Assembly (NCBI GenBank): GCA_032162705.1 | Contig: JAVRON010000125.1 | Coordinates: 1-64,000 of the forward strand | DNA length: 64,000 nucleotides | Direction: 5' to 3' | Source of the DNA: QHXN01 sp032162705 | GTDB lineage: Bacteria; Acidobacteriota; Blastocatellia; Pyrinomonadales; Pyrinomonadaceae | Notes under the pieces: model-generated | Told to the model about the DNA's origin: nothing | The model's input: the letters and a program-made list of their open reading frames with translations, nothing else | The model's database searches: none | In this document: piece after piece, positions 25,566 through 34,718 of the stretch | How positions within the stretch are numbered: the stretch's first letter is position 1 | Layout of the letters: every line of letters begins with the position of its first letter | Translations under genes and position numbers: made by a program

Positions 25566-27818
25566 TTAGGACGGGTATTCGTCGCGCGTCCGCGGTGCTC
25601 CGAGTGTCGTGGTCAGCGACTCTTCAAAGTGGCCGAGGAGGCTGCGGACGGAGTCGTTGACGATTTTACCGACGACGCGCGGCGAGAAGTGACGCTCGAC
25701 GTGTGCGTATCCGTTGTCGGAGAGAGTCTGCCAGAGTTCGCCTTCGCGGTAGAGGCGCAACGTCGCGTCCGCGAAGTCGGTGGCCGAGTCGGCAATCAGA
25801 GCCTCCTGGCCGTCGCGCAGAGAGATGCCCGCAGCGCCGATAGAGGTCGTGACCAGGGGCAGGCCGTAGGCCAGTGCCTCGCCGATCTTACCGTTGATGC
25901 CTGCGCCGAATCTAATGGGCGCGACGAAGACGCGGCTGCGCGCGAAGACGGGGTCGATGTCCGGCACATAGCCGAGCAGATGCACGCCTTCCGACTCATA
26001 GCGGGCGAACTCCGGCGGCGCATTGTCGCCGACCAGAATGAGTTCGACATGTGGAAGCGAAACCTTTACGAGCGGGAGGACTTCGCGCACGAAGAAGTGG
26101 ACGGCGTCCGTGTTTGGCCGGTGGCTAAAATTACCGATGAAGAGAAGATGCTCGCGTTGCGCGAAGGGCAGGCCACGTTCGTGTGCCCGGTGAATCGTCG
26201 GGACGACGACCGTCTGGACGCCGGGAGCCATTCTCGACATAAACTCTTCGTCAGGGGCCGAGGCGCACCAGACCAGATCGCTCGCGCGCGCGAGCCGCGT
26301 CTCGATTTGCCGGTACTCTTCGGCGTCGCGCGCCATCGCGGACTGTCCCGTCAATTCGTACTCGCGGCTGAGGCGCAAGGAATGAACGTCAACCATGTCG
26401 AAGATGATCTTCGCGCGCGGCGCGGCGCGGCGCACTCCTTTCAAGAAGGCTTCGGCAATGGAGGGGCGACTGAGAATGACGGCGCGAAAATTCCTGCCCT
26501 TCAAGAGCGATGGGAAGTCGAGCGCCGAAGCCGTCTCGACGCCTTCCTTCCAGAGAAGCTTTTCGTATCCGGGCCAGACCTGCTTGCTCGACGTAATCAG
26601 GACGGGATGGCACCACTCGGAGAGTGCGCGGAGGATGAAGAGCATGCGTAAACTTCCGGCGTCGCGGTCGGGCGTCGGGATGCGGTCGTCGAAGACGGCG
26701 ACCTGCGTCTCCCACTTGCGGTTCGCCGCGCGCTCGACCGCGCGTGGGTCTTCCACTTCGTGCTCTCGCTCCAGACGGTCGCGCCATTTCTCATAGAACT
26801 TTCCGCGGTTGATAAGCTGGTATCGCTTGTAGCCCGCGTGCGCGTCCGTGCCCGCCGTCGCGCCCTCGAAATGATAGAGGCGCGAGTGTGGCTGGTAGAC
26901 GACCTTGTAGCCGAGCGAGCGGACGCCCATGCAGAGGTCTGTGTCTTCGTAGTAAGCGGGCGCATAGCGACGGTCGAAGCCGCCGAGACGGTCGAACAAA
27001 TTTTTGCGAACCAGAAGCGACGCGCCGGAGCAGTAGTCAACCTCGCGCGCGAAGGTGAAGCGGCGGTCTTGGGGAGACTTGCCCCAGCCGTAGTGCAACG
27101 CCTCGCCGTTCGACCAGACGACACCACCCGCCTCCTGAATCCGCCCGTCCGGGTAGAGGAACATCGAGCCGACGGCCCCAGTGCGCTCGTCGCGCTCGAC
27201 GGTCTCGACGAGGTGGTCGAGCCAGCCCGGCAGGACGACCGTATCGTTGTTGAGGAAGACGAGGTAGCGACCGCGCGCGGTGGCCGCACCCTGATTGCAT
27301 GCGTCCACGAAGCCGAGGTTCGTGTCGTTCTCGACGACGCGCACGTATCTGCCGAAGTGCGAGAGGACTTCGCGCGTCTCGTCGGTCGAGGCGTTGTCGA
27401 TGACGATGACTTCCGTACTGCGGAAATCAACTTCCCGCAGCAACGAGCGGAGGCACTGGAAGGTGAACTCGACCTTGTTGAAGACGGGGATGATGACGGA
27501 CGTGTTGAAGGGACGGTCGGGTTTCGGTTCTTCCCGGTCTGTGTTCGGCCCTTCGAGGCTGCGACCCGAGGCGGCGCGCGCGAGGAAGAGAAAGTCAGTC
27601 GCGCCCCATGGTTGAAGTTGCGGCGCGCGGGGCCTCGTCTTCACATCCCATGCACGGTGGAGGTCGAAGCCGTTCGCCTCTGCGCTCCGGCCTACGCGCT
27701 CGGCGAAGTTGTACGCGCGCGCGGCGAGCCTCAGCGTCCAGCCGACGGGCGCGAACAGCATGCGCTTGAGCCGCAGCTTGAGCGAGAGCGGGAGTTTCTG
27801 GCTTAGTCTCTCTTTCAT
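25566..27818 (-). CDS. Two-domain glycosyltransferase (GT2 fused to GT4)
   Basis: 750 residues from the ATG at 27818, which follows the ABC-ATPase stop at 27857-27859. A longer frame runs inside that gene and is rejected. Residues ~105-330 are a GT2 domain (SVIIPVFNKVEFTFQCL, VIDNASTDET, FLNNDTVV, YYEDTDLCMGVRSLGYKVVY). Residues ~430-735 are a GT4 domain with LLFIGNFSHRPNTDAV and FGAGINGKIGEALAYGLPLVTTSIGAAGI. Such fusions add two sugars in sequence to a lipid-linked glycan. Its 3' end abuts an IS630 fragment, and the final residues may be altered. Confidence 0.88.
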   Translation of the reverse strand: MKERLSQKLPLSLKLRLKRMLFAPVGWTLRLAARAYNFAERVGRSAEANGFDLHRAWDVKTRPRAPQLQPWGATDFLFLARAASGRSLEGPNTDREEPKPDRPFNTSVIIPVFNKVEFTFQCLRSLLREVDFRSTEVIVIDNASTDETREVLSHFGRYVRVVENDTNLGFVDACNQGAATARGRYLVFLNNDTVVLPGWLDHLVETVERDERTGAVGSMFLYPDGRIQEAGGVVWSNGEALHYGWGKSPQDRRFTFAREVDYCSGASLLVRKNLFDRLGGFDRRYAPAYYEDTDLCMGVRSLGYKVVYQPHSRLYHFEGATAGTDAHAGYKRYQLINRGKFYEKWRDRLEREHEVEDPRAVERAANRKWETQVAVFDDRIPTPDRDAGSLRMLFILRALSEWCHPVLITSSKQVWPGYEKLLWKEGVETASALDFPSLLKGRNFRAVILSRPSIAEAFLKGVRRAAPRAKIIFDMVDVHSLRLSREYELTGQSAMARDAEEYRQIETRLARASDLVWCASAPDEEFMSRMAPGVQTVVVPTIHRAHERGLPFAQREHLLFIGNFSHRPNTDAVHFFVREVLPLVKVSLPHVELILVGDNAPPEFARYESEGVHLLGYVPDIDPVFARSRVFVAPIRFGAGINGKIGEALAYGLPLVTTSIGAAGISLRDGQEALIADSATDFADATLRLYREGELWQTLSDNGYAHVERHFSPRVVGKIVNDSVRSLLGHFEESLTTTLGAPRTRDEYPS

Positions 27819-27856
27819 CGGGCGGGCGGCTTGCGCCGGTCTGGCGCGCGTATGCG

Positions 27857-29146
27857 TTAGCCTTCGGCGGAGTCGGCGCGCGTCGTCCATTCGAGCAGGG
27901 GGCGCACGACGCCCGGCATGGGCCCGACGTAGTCGCCGCGCGCCGAAGTCCCGCCGGGTTCGTCCAAGACCTGAAAAGCGACGGCGTTCTTCACGCGCAC
28001 GTGCAGGATTGTAGACGGAAAGTGCGACATTATCGAAACGTGCGCGATGAGACTCCCCTCGGCGAGCAGGTTGCCGGGGACGAGGACTGCGCTCGTGTAG
28101 CGACCGCGTGCGCGCTCGCGCCTGCGCCACTCCTCGCCGGTGTCGTGCGTGCTGAAGACTTCCGTGCCCTCCTCATTGAACAACTCGAAGACGGGCGTCA
28201 GCGCGTGCCCGTCTTCGAGCACGTCGTATGTGAGTTCGATGTAGACGGGTCGCCGGATGTCCACGGCTGCCGAAGGCTCGCCCCGCTCGTCGAGGACGCG
28301 CACGCCGCGCAATCTCACTACGCCATCGCCGGGCGCGTCCGACGCTTCCGCCCACACGCGCTCGGCTCCGGCCTTCCAGCTTGAGCTGAGGTAGTGGTTG
28401 ACGACCTCCTGCGGCGAGCCTTCGGCGACGACCTGGCCCGCTTCGAGGAGGACGGCGCGTTTACACAGACGCGTGATCGCGGGCAGGTTGTGCGAGACGA
28501 AGAAGATCGTGCGCCCCTGCCGACGTATCTCGTGCATCTTGTCGAGACACTTCTGCTGGAACGTCGCGTCGCCGACGGCGAGCACCTCGTCCATGATGAG
28601 TATCTCAGGCTCAAGATGCGCCGCGACCGAGAAGGCGAGCCGCACGTACATCCCCGAAGAGTAGAACTTGACCGGCGTGTCGATGAACTTCTCAAGCTCG
28701 GAGAAGGCGACGATCTCGTCGAACTTATGATCTATCTCGGTCTTCCTCATGCCGAGGATGGCTCCGTTAAGGAAGATGTTCTCGCGCCCCGTCAGGTCTG
28801 GATGAAAGCCCGTCCCGACTTCGAGCAGAGAGCCGACGCGCCCGTAGATTTCGACCCCGCCCGCGGTCGGACGCGTGATGCGCGAGAGGATTTTCAGCAG
28901 CGTCGATTTACCCGCGCCGTTTCTGCCGACGATGCCCAGAATCTCGCCCCGCCGGACTTCGAGATTCACATCCTTGAGCGCCCACAGCGTCCGGCCATCG
29001 TCAACGTTATCCCCACGCGTCAGACGACGGAAGCGCGCCGCGAGTGCCCCCGTCAGCATCTCTCGAAAGGTGTCGTAGCCCCTGTGCAGCGCCCCTATGC
29101 GGTAGCGCTTGCTCACGTTCTCGACTCGGACGAGTACAGGCTCCAT
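27857..29146 (-). CDS. wzt: Polysaccharide ABC exporter ATP-binding protein (Wzt-like)
   Basis: 429 residues. ABC ATPase with Walker A GRNGAGKSTLLKIL (~75-88), the GTGFHPDLTGRENI segment typical of polysaccharide exporters, signature YSSGMYVRLAFSVA, Walker B ILIMDEVLAVGD and the switch His in FVSHN. Residues ~265-429 form a C-terminal Wzt-like beta-sandwich, which in O-antigen exporters binds the capped end of the glycan. It pairs with the permease gene seven bases upstream. It energises export of a lipid-linked glycan across the inner membrane. Confidence 0.93.
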   Translation of the reverse strand: MEPVLVRVENVSKRYRIGALHRGYDTFREMLTGALAARFRRLTRGDNVDDGRTLWALKDVNLEVRRGEILGIVGRNGAGKSTLLKILSRITRPTAGGVEIYGRVGSLLEVGTGFHPDLTGRENIFLNGAILGMRKTEIDHKFDEIVAFSELEKFIDTPVKFYSSGMYVRLAFSVAAHLEPEILIMDEVLAVGDATFQQKCLDKMHEIRRQGRTIFFVSHNLPAITRLCKRAVLLEAGQVVAEGSPQEVVNHYLSSSWKAGAERVWAEASDAPGDGVVRLRGVRVLDERGEPSAAVDIRRPVYIELTYDVLEDGHALTPVFELFNEEGTEVFSTHDTGEEWRRRERARGRYTSAVLVPGNLLAEGSLIAHVSIMSHFPSTILHVRVKNAVAFQVLDEPGGTSARGDYVGPMPGVVRPLLEWTTRADSAEG

Positions 29147-29153
29147 CCACTCC

Positions 29154-30095
29154 TCAGATTACGTCGGCGAAGGTGTCTTCCAGACGGCGGAAGACGTAGA
29201 AGGCGACTGCGAGCAGCAAGGGCGCAACGACTAAGGGCACGGCGATGAGCGCCCAATCGAACTCAAGCCCGGCGAGCGACGAGCGGAAGCCTTCGAGGAT
29301 GCCGGTCATCGGATTTGCGGCGATCAACCAGCGCCAGCGCGGGGGAACGACCCGCACGGGATAGATGACCGGCGAGGCGAACATCCAGACCTGTAAGACG
29401 AAGGGCAGCGTGTGGCGCAGGTCGCGGTACTTCACCGTGAGCGCCGCCGAGATCATTCCCACGCCGAGCGCGAGCGCCGCCGCCAGCATCACGAAAACCG
29501 GCAGCAGCAGCAGTCCCCACGTAACATGGACGCGGTAATAGACGGCGAGCGCGACGAGCAGCACCGAGCCGACGCCCAGATCGACCAGACCCGCGACAGC
29601 CGCCGCCGCCGGGATAAAGGCGCGCGGGAAGTAGACTTTGGTGACGAGGCTCGTGTTGCTGATGAGGCTGTTCGTCCCCGAAGAGATGGCGGTCGAGAAG
29701 AACGTCCAGAGCAGCAGCCCCGAGTAAGCAAAGAGCGGGTAAGGAATCGGGCCCGAGTCGAGTTGTGCGAACCTGTTGAAGACGAGCGTGAAGATGAGCA
29801 TCGTCAGTAGCGGCTGGACGACGACCCACGCCACTCCCATCAACGTCTGCTTATAGCGCACCTTGATGTCGCGCCACGTGAGGAAGAAGAGCAGCTCGCG
29901 GTAGGCCCAGAGGTCTCCGAGGTTGAGCTGCACGCCAGAGTCTTCGGGCAGTATCCGCGCGTGCGGCAACCCCGCGAGCGCGTGCGGCAGCCCGGCGAGC
30001 GTCGTCGCCGCGCCCGCACTCTCCGGCTCCGCCGCACTGATTGTCGGCGACGAGGCCAGATTGCTCTCCGTCGTTTCCGTGGTCTTCAAACTCAT
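29154..30095 (-). CDS. wzm: Polysaccharide ABC exporter permease (Wzm-like, ABC-2 family)
   Basis: 313 residues with six membrane helices and the ABC-2 features FFLTWRDIKVRYKQTLMGVAWVVVQPL (amphipathic entry plus first helix) and NPMTGILEGFR before the last helices. It forms the channel of a Wzm/Wzt exporter with the next gene. I prefer the ATG at 30095, with AGAAGA upstream. The cytoplasmic N terminus carries a small duplication, LAGLPHALAGLPHA. It is divergent from the heparinase-like gene. Confidence 0.92.
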   Translation of the reverse strand: MSLKTTETTESNLASSPTISAAEPESAGAATTLAGLPHALAGLPHARILPEDSGVQLNLGDLWAYRELLFFLTWRDIKVRYKQTLMGVAWVVVQPLLTMLIFTLVFNRFAQLDSGPIPYPLFAYSGLLLWTFFSTAISSGTNSLISNTSLVTKVYFPRAFIPAAAAVAGLVDLGVGSVLLVALAVYYRVHVTWGLLLLPVFVMLAAALALGVGMISAALTVKYRDLRHTLPFVLQVWMFASPVIYPVRVVPPRWRWLIAANPMTGILEGFRSSLAGLEFDWALIAVPLVVAPLLLAVAFYVFRRLEDTFADVI

Positions 30096-30240
30096 CTGTC
30101 TTCTTCTGCCGGGGTCACATCGCGTGCTGCACACATCGCCCCGAACAGACTGGTAAGTCTGCCAGCCGCGACTTGAGGCGTCAAACGACCTGAACTAAGC
30201 CTGTCTGCCATTCGTGTCATTTCGTGGATAAGCTCTTTCC

Positions 30241-30271
30241 TTGTCTTATGTCGAACTCACGTTAATATAAT
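30241..30271 (+). promoter_or_regulatory. Candidate sigma-70-type promoter for the heparinase-like gene
   Basis: A perfect TATAAT at 30266-30271 is preceded by TTGTCT (30241-30246, four of six matches to TTGACA) at 19-nt spacing. It sits in the 194-bp divergent gap, about 19 bases before the ATG at 30290. The transcript would have a very short leader, and no Shine-Dalgarno sequence is visible. This is a sequence match only. Confidence 0.4.
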
Positions 30272-30289
30272 GCTGGCCGAACTGAGCGC

Positions 30290-32542
30290 ATGAGCATCAC
30301 ACGCAAAATCAGGCGGGCACTGCGCGGGGACGTGAGCCTCGGCGCGGCCTTGCTTGAGGTGGGCCGCCGCGGCGGGGTCGCGCTTCGCCGCCGAAGCGAG
30401 CGCGCTTCGCTCGGCAAGCGAACTGTTGACGGTGCGGGTGCGAGTGCGCGGCTCTCGCACGCCTTCGCGCAGATGAGCGGCGCGGAACTCCTTGAACATT
30501 TCCGCGTTCGCAAGACGCCGCGTCTCTTCGCTGGCTTCGACGACGTTGAGGATGCAGGCTCCGACGATGTTGATGCAGGCTCCGAAGACGTTGAGGATAA
30601 GAGTGGGCGCGTCTGTCTCGCAGACAAGTCCGCAGAGCTGACTGAAGAGGCGCGCGGGGTGTTGGCGCACCGCTGGCCGCTGCTCGGCTACGGGACGTTG
30701 GAGTTCGGCGCGTCGGTCGATTGGTTGCGCGAGCCTGTGTCGGGCGTGCGCTGGCCGCTCACATATCACGGCGACGTACAGCTTGTGCGCGGCGACGGCT
30801 CGGACGTGCGTGTGCTGTGGGAGTTGAACCGCCTCGGCCAACTGCTCACGCTCGGGCGCGCGTACGCTTTGACGGGCGACGAAGAGTTGGCCGAAGAGTT
30901 CTTCACGCAGGTCTCGGGCTGGCGCGAACAGAATCCAGTAGGCTCTGGGCCCAACTGGGCGTGCTCGATGGAGGTGGCGCTGCGTGCTCTGAATCTGCTC
31001 GCGGCGTTCCGTCTGTTCCGGCGCGCGCGCGCGTTGAATGAAGAGCGGCTGTCAGCACTCCTCTCGCTCTTCGACGCGCATGGCCGTCACATCCGTCGCA
31101 ATCTGGAATTCTCTTACGTCGCCACGGGCAATCATTACCTCTCGGACATCACGGGGCTGCTCTGGCTCGGCATCTCTGTGCCGGAGTTGCGTGCGGCCAA
31201 AGCGTGGCGAGTGTTCGCGCTCACGGAGTTGCTGCGCGAGCTGGACAGGCAGGTCTTGCCGGACGGCGCTGACTGGGAATCATCGACCGGCTATCAACGC
31301 TTCGTCACCGAACTCTTTCTCTACTCCTTCCTCCTCTGCCGCGCAAATGGTATCGAGATCGAAGAGCGTCACTGGCAGCGTCTCCGCTCGATGCTCGGAT
31401 ACATGCGCGCGTACCTGCGCCCCGACGGGCGCGCGCCGCTCATCGGCGACACGGATGGCGGGCAGGCGCTTCCGCTCGTCCGACGCGACGCAGACGACCA
31501 CGCGTACGTCCTCGCCATCGGCGCGGCACTCTTCCGCGAGCCGCGCTTCAAAATCTCTGAAGATGCTCCGGAGGAAATCTTCTGGCTTCTCGGCAACGAA
31601 GGCGTTCGCGCTTACGCGGAGCTTGAGACGACGGGCGCGCACGCCTCTGTCTCGGAAGCCTTCGAGTATGCGGGTGTGTGTGTGCTGCGCGAAGGCGATC
31701 TGTATCTATTGCTGAACGCGAGCGGGACGGGACTCGGCGGGCGCGGCGCGCACGGCCACAACGACGCGCTCGGACTTGAGGTCTCGGCCTGTGGCGCGAG
31801 CTTCATCGCAGACCCAGGCACATACGTCTATACCGCGGACGCAATCGCGCGGCAGATGTTCCGCTCGACCGCGTATCATTCGACCGTCGAGGTTGACACT
31901 GCTGAGCAGAACACGACCCCGTGGGACGCGCCCTTCTTCAACGGAGGCGAGGCGCGTGCGCGACTCTTGAGCTTCACGACGGCGGGCGCGTGCGACACGG
32001 CCTCCGCCGAGCACCACGGCTACGAGCATCTACCCGCAGGGCGCGTCACGCACCGACGCTCCGTCACATTCGACAAGCGCGAAGGTTTCTGGCTCGTCGA
32101 AGACTCGCTCGTCGGCGAGGGCGCGCACGACTTCCGCTTCACTTTCCACGTCGCGCCCGGACGCAAAGTCTCAGTGCTCGACACGCAGGCGACCGGGACT
32201 GGCGGCGACGGCACGGCCATTGAGACTTGCGACGGCTCGGTCGTAGAGACTTGCGACGGCTCGGCGGTCGAGATTGGCGACGAAGCGACGGGCGCGCGGC
32301 TCGTCGTCGCTTCGCTCGACGCGCACAGAGGCGTCCGTGTAGAGCCGCGTTGGTCTTCGCGCGGCTACGGCTCGAAGACCGAGTCGGTCGCTGCCGTCTG
32401 GACTCTGCACGCACGCGTGCCGCTCGATGTGCGCTGGGTGCTCGTGCCCGTCCGCGCTGGCGAAGACGTGGCCGCGCGTTTAGAGTTGCTGGCGCGTTTG
32501 AGAATCAAGGCGGCGAGTATGCGCGGGCTGCTTCTTTTGTAG
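30290..32542 (+). CDS. Heparinase II/III-like (alginate lyase) family protein
   Basis: 750 residues. An alpha/alpha-toroid (~130-420) with GPNWACSMEVALRALN, TGNHYLSDITGLLWLG and DWESSTGYQRFV, then a beta-sandwich with GAHGHNDALGLEV near 488 holding the likely catalytic His/Asn, and AYHSTVEVD. Family enzymes cleave uronic-acid polysaccharides by beta-elimination. No clear signal peptide is seen, so in this cluster type it may act on the nascent chain or its export form. Two in-frame duplications are visible (DDVEDAGSDDVDAGSEDVED-like, and ETCDGSVVETCDGSAVE). Confidence 0.86.
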   Translation: MSITRKIRRALRGDVSLGAALLEVGRRGGVALRRRSERASLGKRTVDGAGASARLSHAFAQMSGAELLEHFRVRKTPRLFAGFDDVEDAGSDDVDAGSEDVEDKSGRVCLADKSAELTEEARGVLAHRWPLLGYGTLEFGASVDWLREPVSGVRWPLTYHGDVQLVRGDGSDVRVLWELNRLGQLLTLGRAYALTGDEELAEEFFTQVSGWREQNPVGSGPNWACSMEVALRALNLLAAFRLFRRARALNEERLSALLSLFDAHGRHIRRNLEFSYVATGNHYLSDITGLLWLGISVPELRAAKAWRVFALTELLRELDRQVLPDGADWESSTGYQRFVTELFLYSFLLCRANGIEIEERHWQRLRSMLGYMRAYLRPDGRAPLIGDTDGGQALPLVRRDADDHAYVLAIGAALFREPRFKISEDAPEEIFWLLGNEGVRAYAELETTGAHASVSEAFEYAGVCVLREGDLYLLLNASGTGLGGRGAHGHNDALGLEVSACGASFIADPGTYVYTADAIARQMFRSTAYHSTVEVDTAEQNTTPWDAPFFNGGEARARLLSFTTAGACDTASAEHHGYEHLPAGRVTHRRSVTFDKREGFWLVEDSLVGEGAHDFRFTFHVAPGRKVSVLDTQATGTGGDGTAIETCDGSVVETCDGSAVEIGDEATGARLVVASLDAHRGVRVEPRWSSRGYGSKTESVAAVWTLHARVPLDVRWVLVPVRAGEDVAARLELLARLRIKAASMRGLLLL

Positions 32543-32590
32543 CCAACCTCTGAAGCGTCGTGCGGCCTCCGACGGCTGAAGCTTAAAAAT

Positions 32591-34540
32591 ATGTGTGGCA
32601 TCTGCGGGGTCTGGGAGTATGGGGCGGCGGAGGGGCGTGTCGGGCGCGCTCTAGTCGAGCGCATGCGCGACCGGATGCCGCACCGCGGGCCCGACTCGGC
32701 GGGCGCGGAGATTCTTGACGGTGGCCGTTTGGGTCTGGGCTTTCGACGCCTCTCGATCATAGACCTTTCGCGCGCGGGCAATCAGCCGATGCGTGGTTGC
32801 GACGAGCGCGGCGTGTGGCTCGTCTTCAACGGAGAGATTTACAACCATCAAGATTTGCGCGCGGGACTTGAGCAGCGCGGCCACGCGTACAGCTCTTTGA
32901 CCGACAGCGAGACGATCATTCATCTCTACGAAGAGCGCGGCCTCGACTTCGTCAGAGAGATCGAAGGCGACTTCGCCGTCGCGCTGTGGGATGCGGAGCG
33001 CGGGCGTCTGGTGCTTGCGCGCGACCGCGTGGGCGTCAAGCCGCTCTACTTTTATCTGAAGGACGGCAGGCTCGTCTTCGCCTCGGAGATAAAAGCCATC
33101 CTCGCGCACCCTTCGGTCTCGGCGGAGGTGGACGAGGAGTCGCTCTATCACTATCTCTCTTTCCTGACCACGCCTGCGCCGCGCACGCTCTTCCGAGGCG
33201 TAGGTAAAGTCCCCGCCGGACACATGCTCGTCTTCACACGCGACGGAGGCGTCGAGACGATTCGCTACTGGGACGCGCTGCCACCGGAGACGACGGCAAA
33301 CGGCGACGGCGCACGCATCATTCATGAGGAAGAGTACCGCTCGGAGATTCTTCGACTGCTGCGCGAGTCAATCAAAAAACGGATGATGTCGGACGTGCCC
33401 TTCGGCGTCTTCCTCTCAGGCGGCGTCGATTCATCCGCCAACGTGGCGCTGATGGCCGAGCAGATGTCGCGTCCCGTCGAGACCTTCACGGTTGCCTACC
33501 ATGACCACGAGGAGCTAAACGAGCTGGACGCGGCGCGTGACATCGCGCGGCGCTTCGAGACGAACCACCATGAGGTCTTGATCGGCGAGCGAGAGATGAG
33601 AGACTTTCTCCCCGAACTCGTCTTTCATCAGGACGAGCCGCTGGCCGATCCAGTCTGCGTGCCGCTCTACTACGTCTCAAAGCTCGCGCGCGAGTCGGGC
33701 ACAATCGTCGTGCAGGTCGGCGAAGGCTCGGACGAGTTGTTCAGCGGCTACGACAAGTATGTAAAGTACCTACGCCTCTACGAACGCTTCTGGCGTCACT
33801 CGCAGCGCGTGCCGGGCGCGGCGCGGCGTGCGGCGAGCGCACTGGCGCGTCCCTTCGTGGAGGCGGCGACGGGGAAGGCCGAGGCCGTCGAGCTGGTCAG
33901 GCGCTTCGGCGCGGGCGAGGCGCTCTTCTGGGGCGCAGCCGTCGTCTTCGACGAGACGCTGAAAGCAAAACTCGTCTCTCAGGAGATGCGCGCACGCTGC
34001 GCCGGACTCTCCTCTTACGACGTGGTGCGCGAAGACCTTGCGCGCATCGCGCATGAGCGCCCCGCGTCGGACTTCCTCGCGCGCATGACGTATCTGGAGT
34101 TGAAGCTGCGGCTGCCGGAACTACTCCTGATGCGCGTGGACAAGATCACGATGGCGACCTCGGTCGAGGCGCGCGTGCCGTTCCTCGACCACAAGCTTGT
34201 CGAATACGCGATGGGAGTGCCGCGCTCTCTGAAGGTCGAGGGGCGGAGCGGCAAGCACGTTTTAAAACGCGCGCTCGAAGAGGTTCTGCCGCGCGACGTG
34301 CTCTATCGACGCAAGCGTGGTTTTGGTGCGCCGGTCGAGGACTGGTTTCGAGGCGAGTCGGGCAAGGAGCTTGAGGCGCGCGTGATGAACTCGACGCTAC
34401 GGGGCCGCGGCTACTTCGACTATGCGTTCATCGCGCGGCTCTTTGCAGAGCATCGACGCGGCGCGCGAGACTGGGGCTTTCACCTCTGGGCGCTCCTCAA
34501 CCTGAGTCTCTGGTACGAGCGATGGATCGAGCCTGCATAG
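32591..34540 (+). CDS. asnB: AsnB-type glutamine amidotransferase, copy 2
   Basis: 649 residues. Starts MCGICGVWEYG with the nucleophile Cys2, then RRLSIIDLSRAGNQPM and FNGEIYNHQDLR, and a synthetase domain with FLSGGVDSSANVALM near 275 and EGSDELFSGYDKY. It lies 48 bases after the heparinase-like gene, so they are co-transcribed. It is clearly divergent from the first copy (19003-20949), so the two probably have different acceptors. Amidation of a uronic acid residue is the context-based guess. Confidence 0.88.
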   Translation: MCGICGVWEYGAAEGRVGRALVERMRDRMPHRGPDSAGAEILDGGRLGLGFRRLSIIDLSRAGNQPMRGCDERGVWLVFNGEIYNHQDLRAGLEQRGHAYSSLTDSETIIHLYEERGLDFVREIEGDFAVALWDAERGRLVLARDRVGVKPLYFYLKDGRLVFASEIKAILAHPSVSAEVDEESLYHYLSFLTTPAPRTLFRGVGKVPAGHMLVFTRDGGVETIRYWDALPPETTANGDGARIIHEEEYRSEILRLLRESIKKRMMSDVPFGVFLSGGVDSSANVALMAEQMSRPVETFTVAYHDHEELNELDAARDIARRFETNHHEVLIGEREMRDFLPELVFHQDEPLADPVCVPLYYVSKLARESGTIVVQVGEGSDELFSGYDKYVKYLRLYERFWRHSQRVPGAARRAASALARPFVEAATGKAEAVELVRRFGAGEALFWGAAVVFDETLKAKLVSQEMRARCAGLSSYDVVREDLARIAHERPASDFLARMTYLELKLRLPELLLMRVDKITMATSVEARVPFLDHKLVEYAMGVPRSLKVEGRSGKHVLKRALEEVLPRDVLYRRKRGFGAPVEDWFRGESGKELEARVMNSTLRGRGYFDYAFIARLFAEHRRGARDWGFHLWALLNLSLWYERWIEPA

Positions 34541-34564
34541 AGGCACGCTTGGCAGGAAGAAGAA

Positions 34565-34718
34565 ATTCACATGGATGGACAGGATGAACAGGATAAGAAG
34601 AATTTGAGATTTGAGATTTCAAACTTGAGATTTCAAACTTGAGATTTGAGATTTCAAATCTTAAATCCCTATCTCTTTATCCTGTTCATCCTGTTCATCC
34701 TGTCCATCCATGTGAATT
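34565..34718. repeat. Nested inverted repeat: CACATGGATGGACAGGATGAACAGGAT arms, TTGAGATTTCAAAC core
   Basis: Outer arms (34565-34595 and about 34677-34718) are complementary and built of CAGGATGAA-like 9-mers. The core is a run of TTGAGATTT / TTTCAAAC units that can pair with each other. The right arm encodes the end of the minus-strand glycosyltransferase. Confidence 0.8.

Noticed and set aside
25314..26651. 445-residue plus-strand open frame
   Set aside because: Only the first ~84 residues match a transposase; the rest is antisense to a well-supported glycosyltransferase.
27819..28130. N-terminal extension of the fused glycosyltransferase
   Set aside because: It lies within the Wzt-like coding sequence in another frame, and its residues are Arg/Ala-rich shadow sequence.
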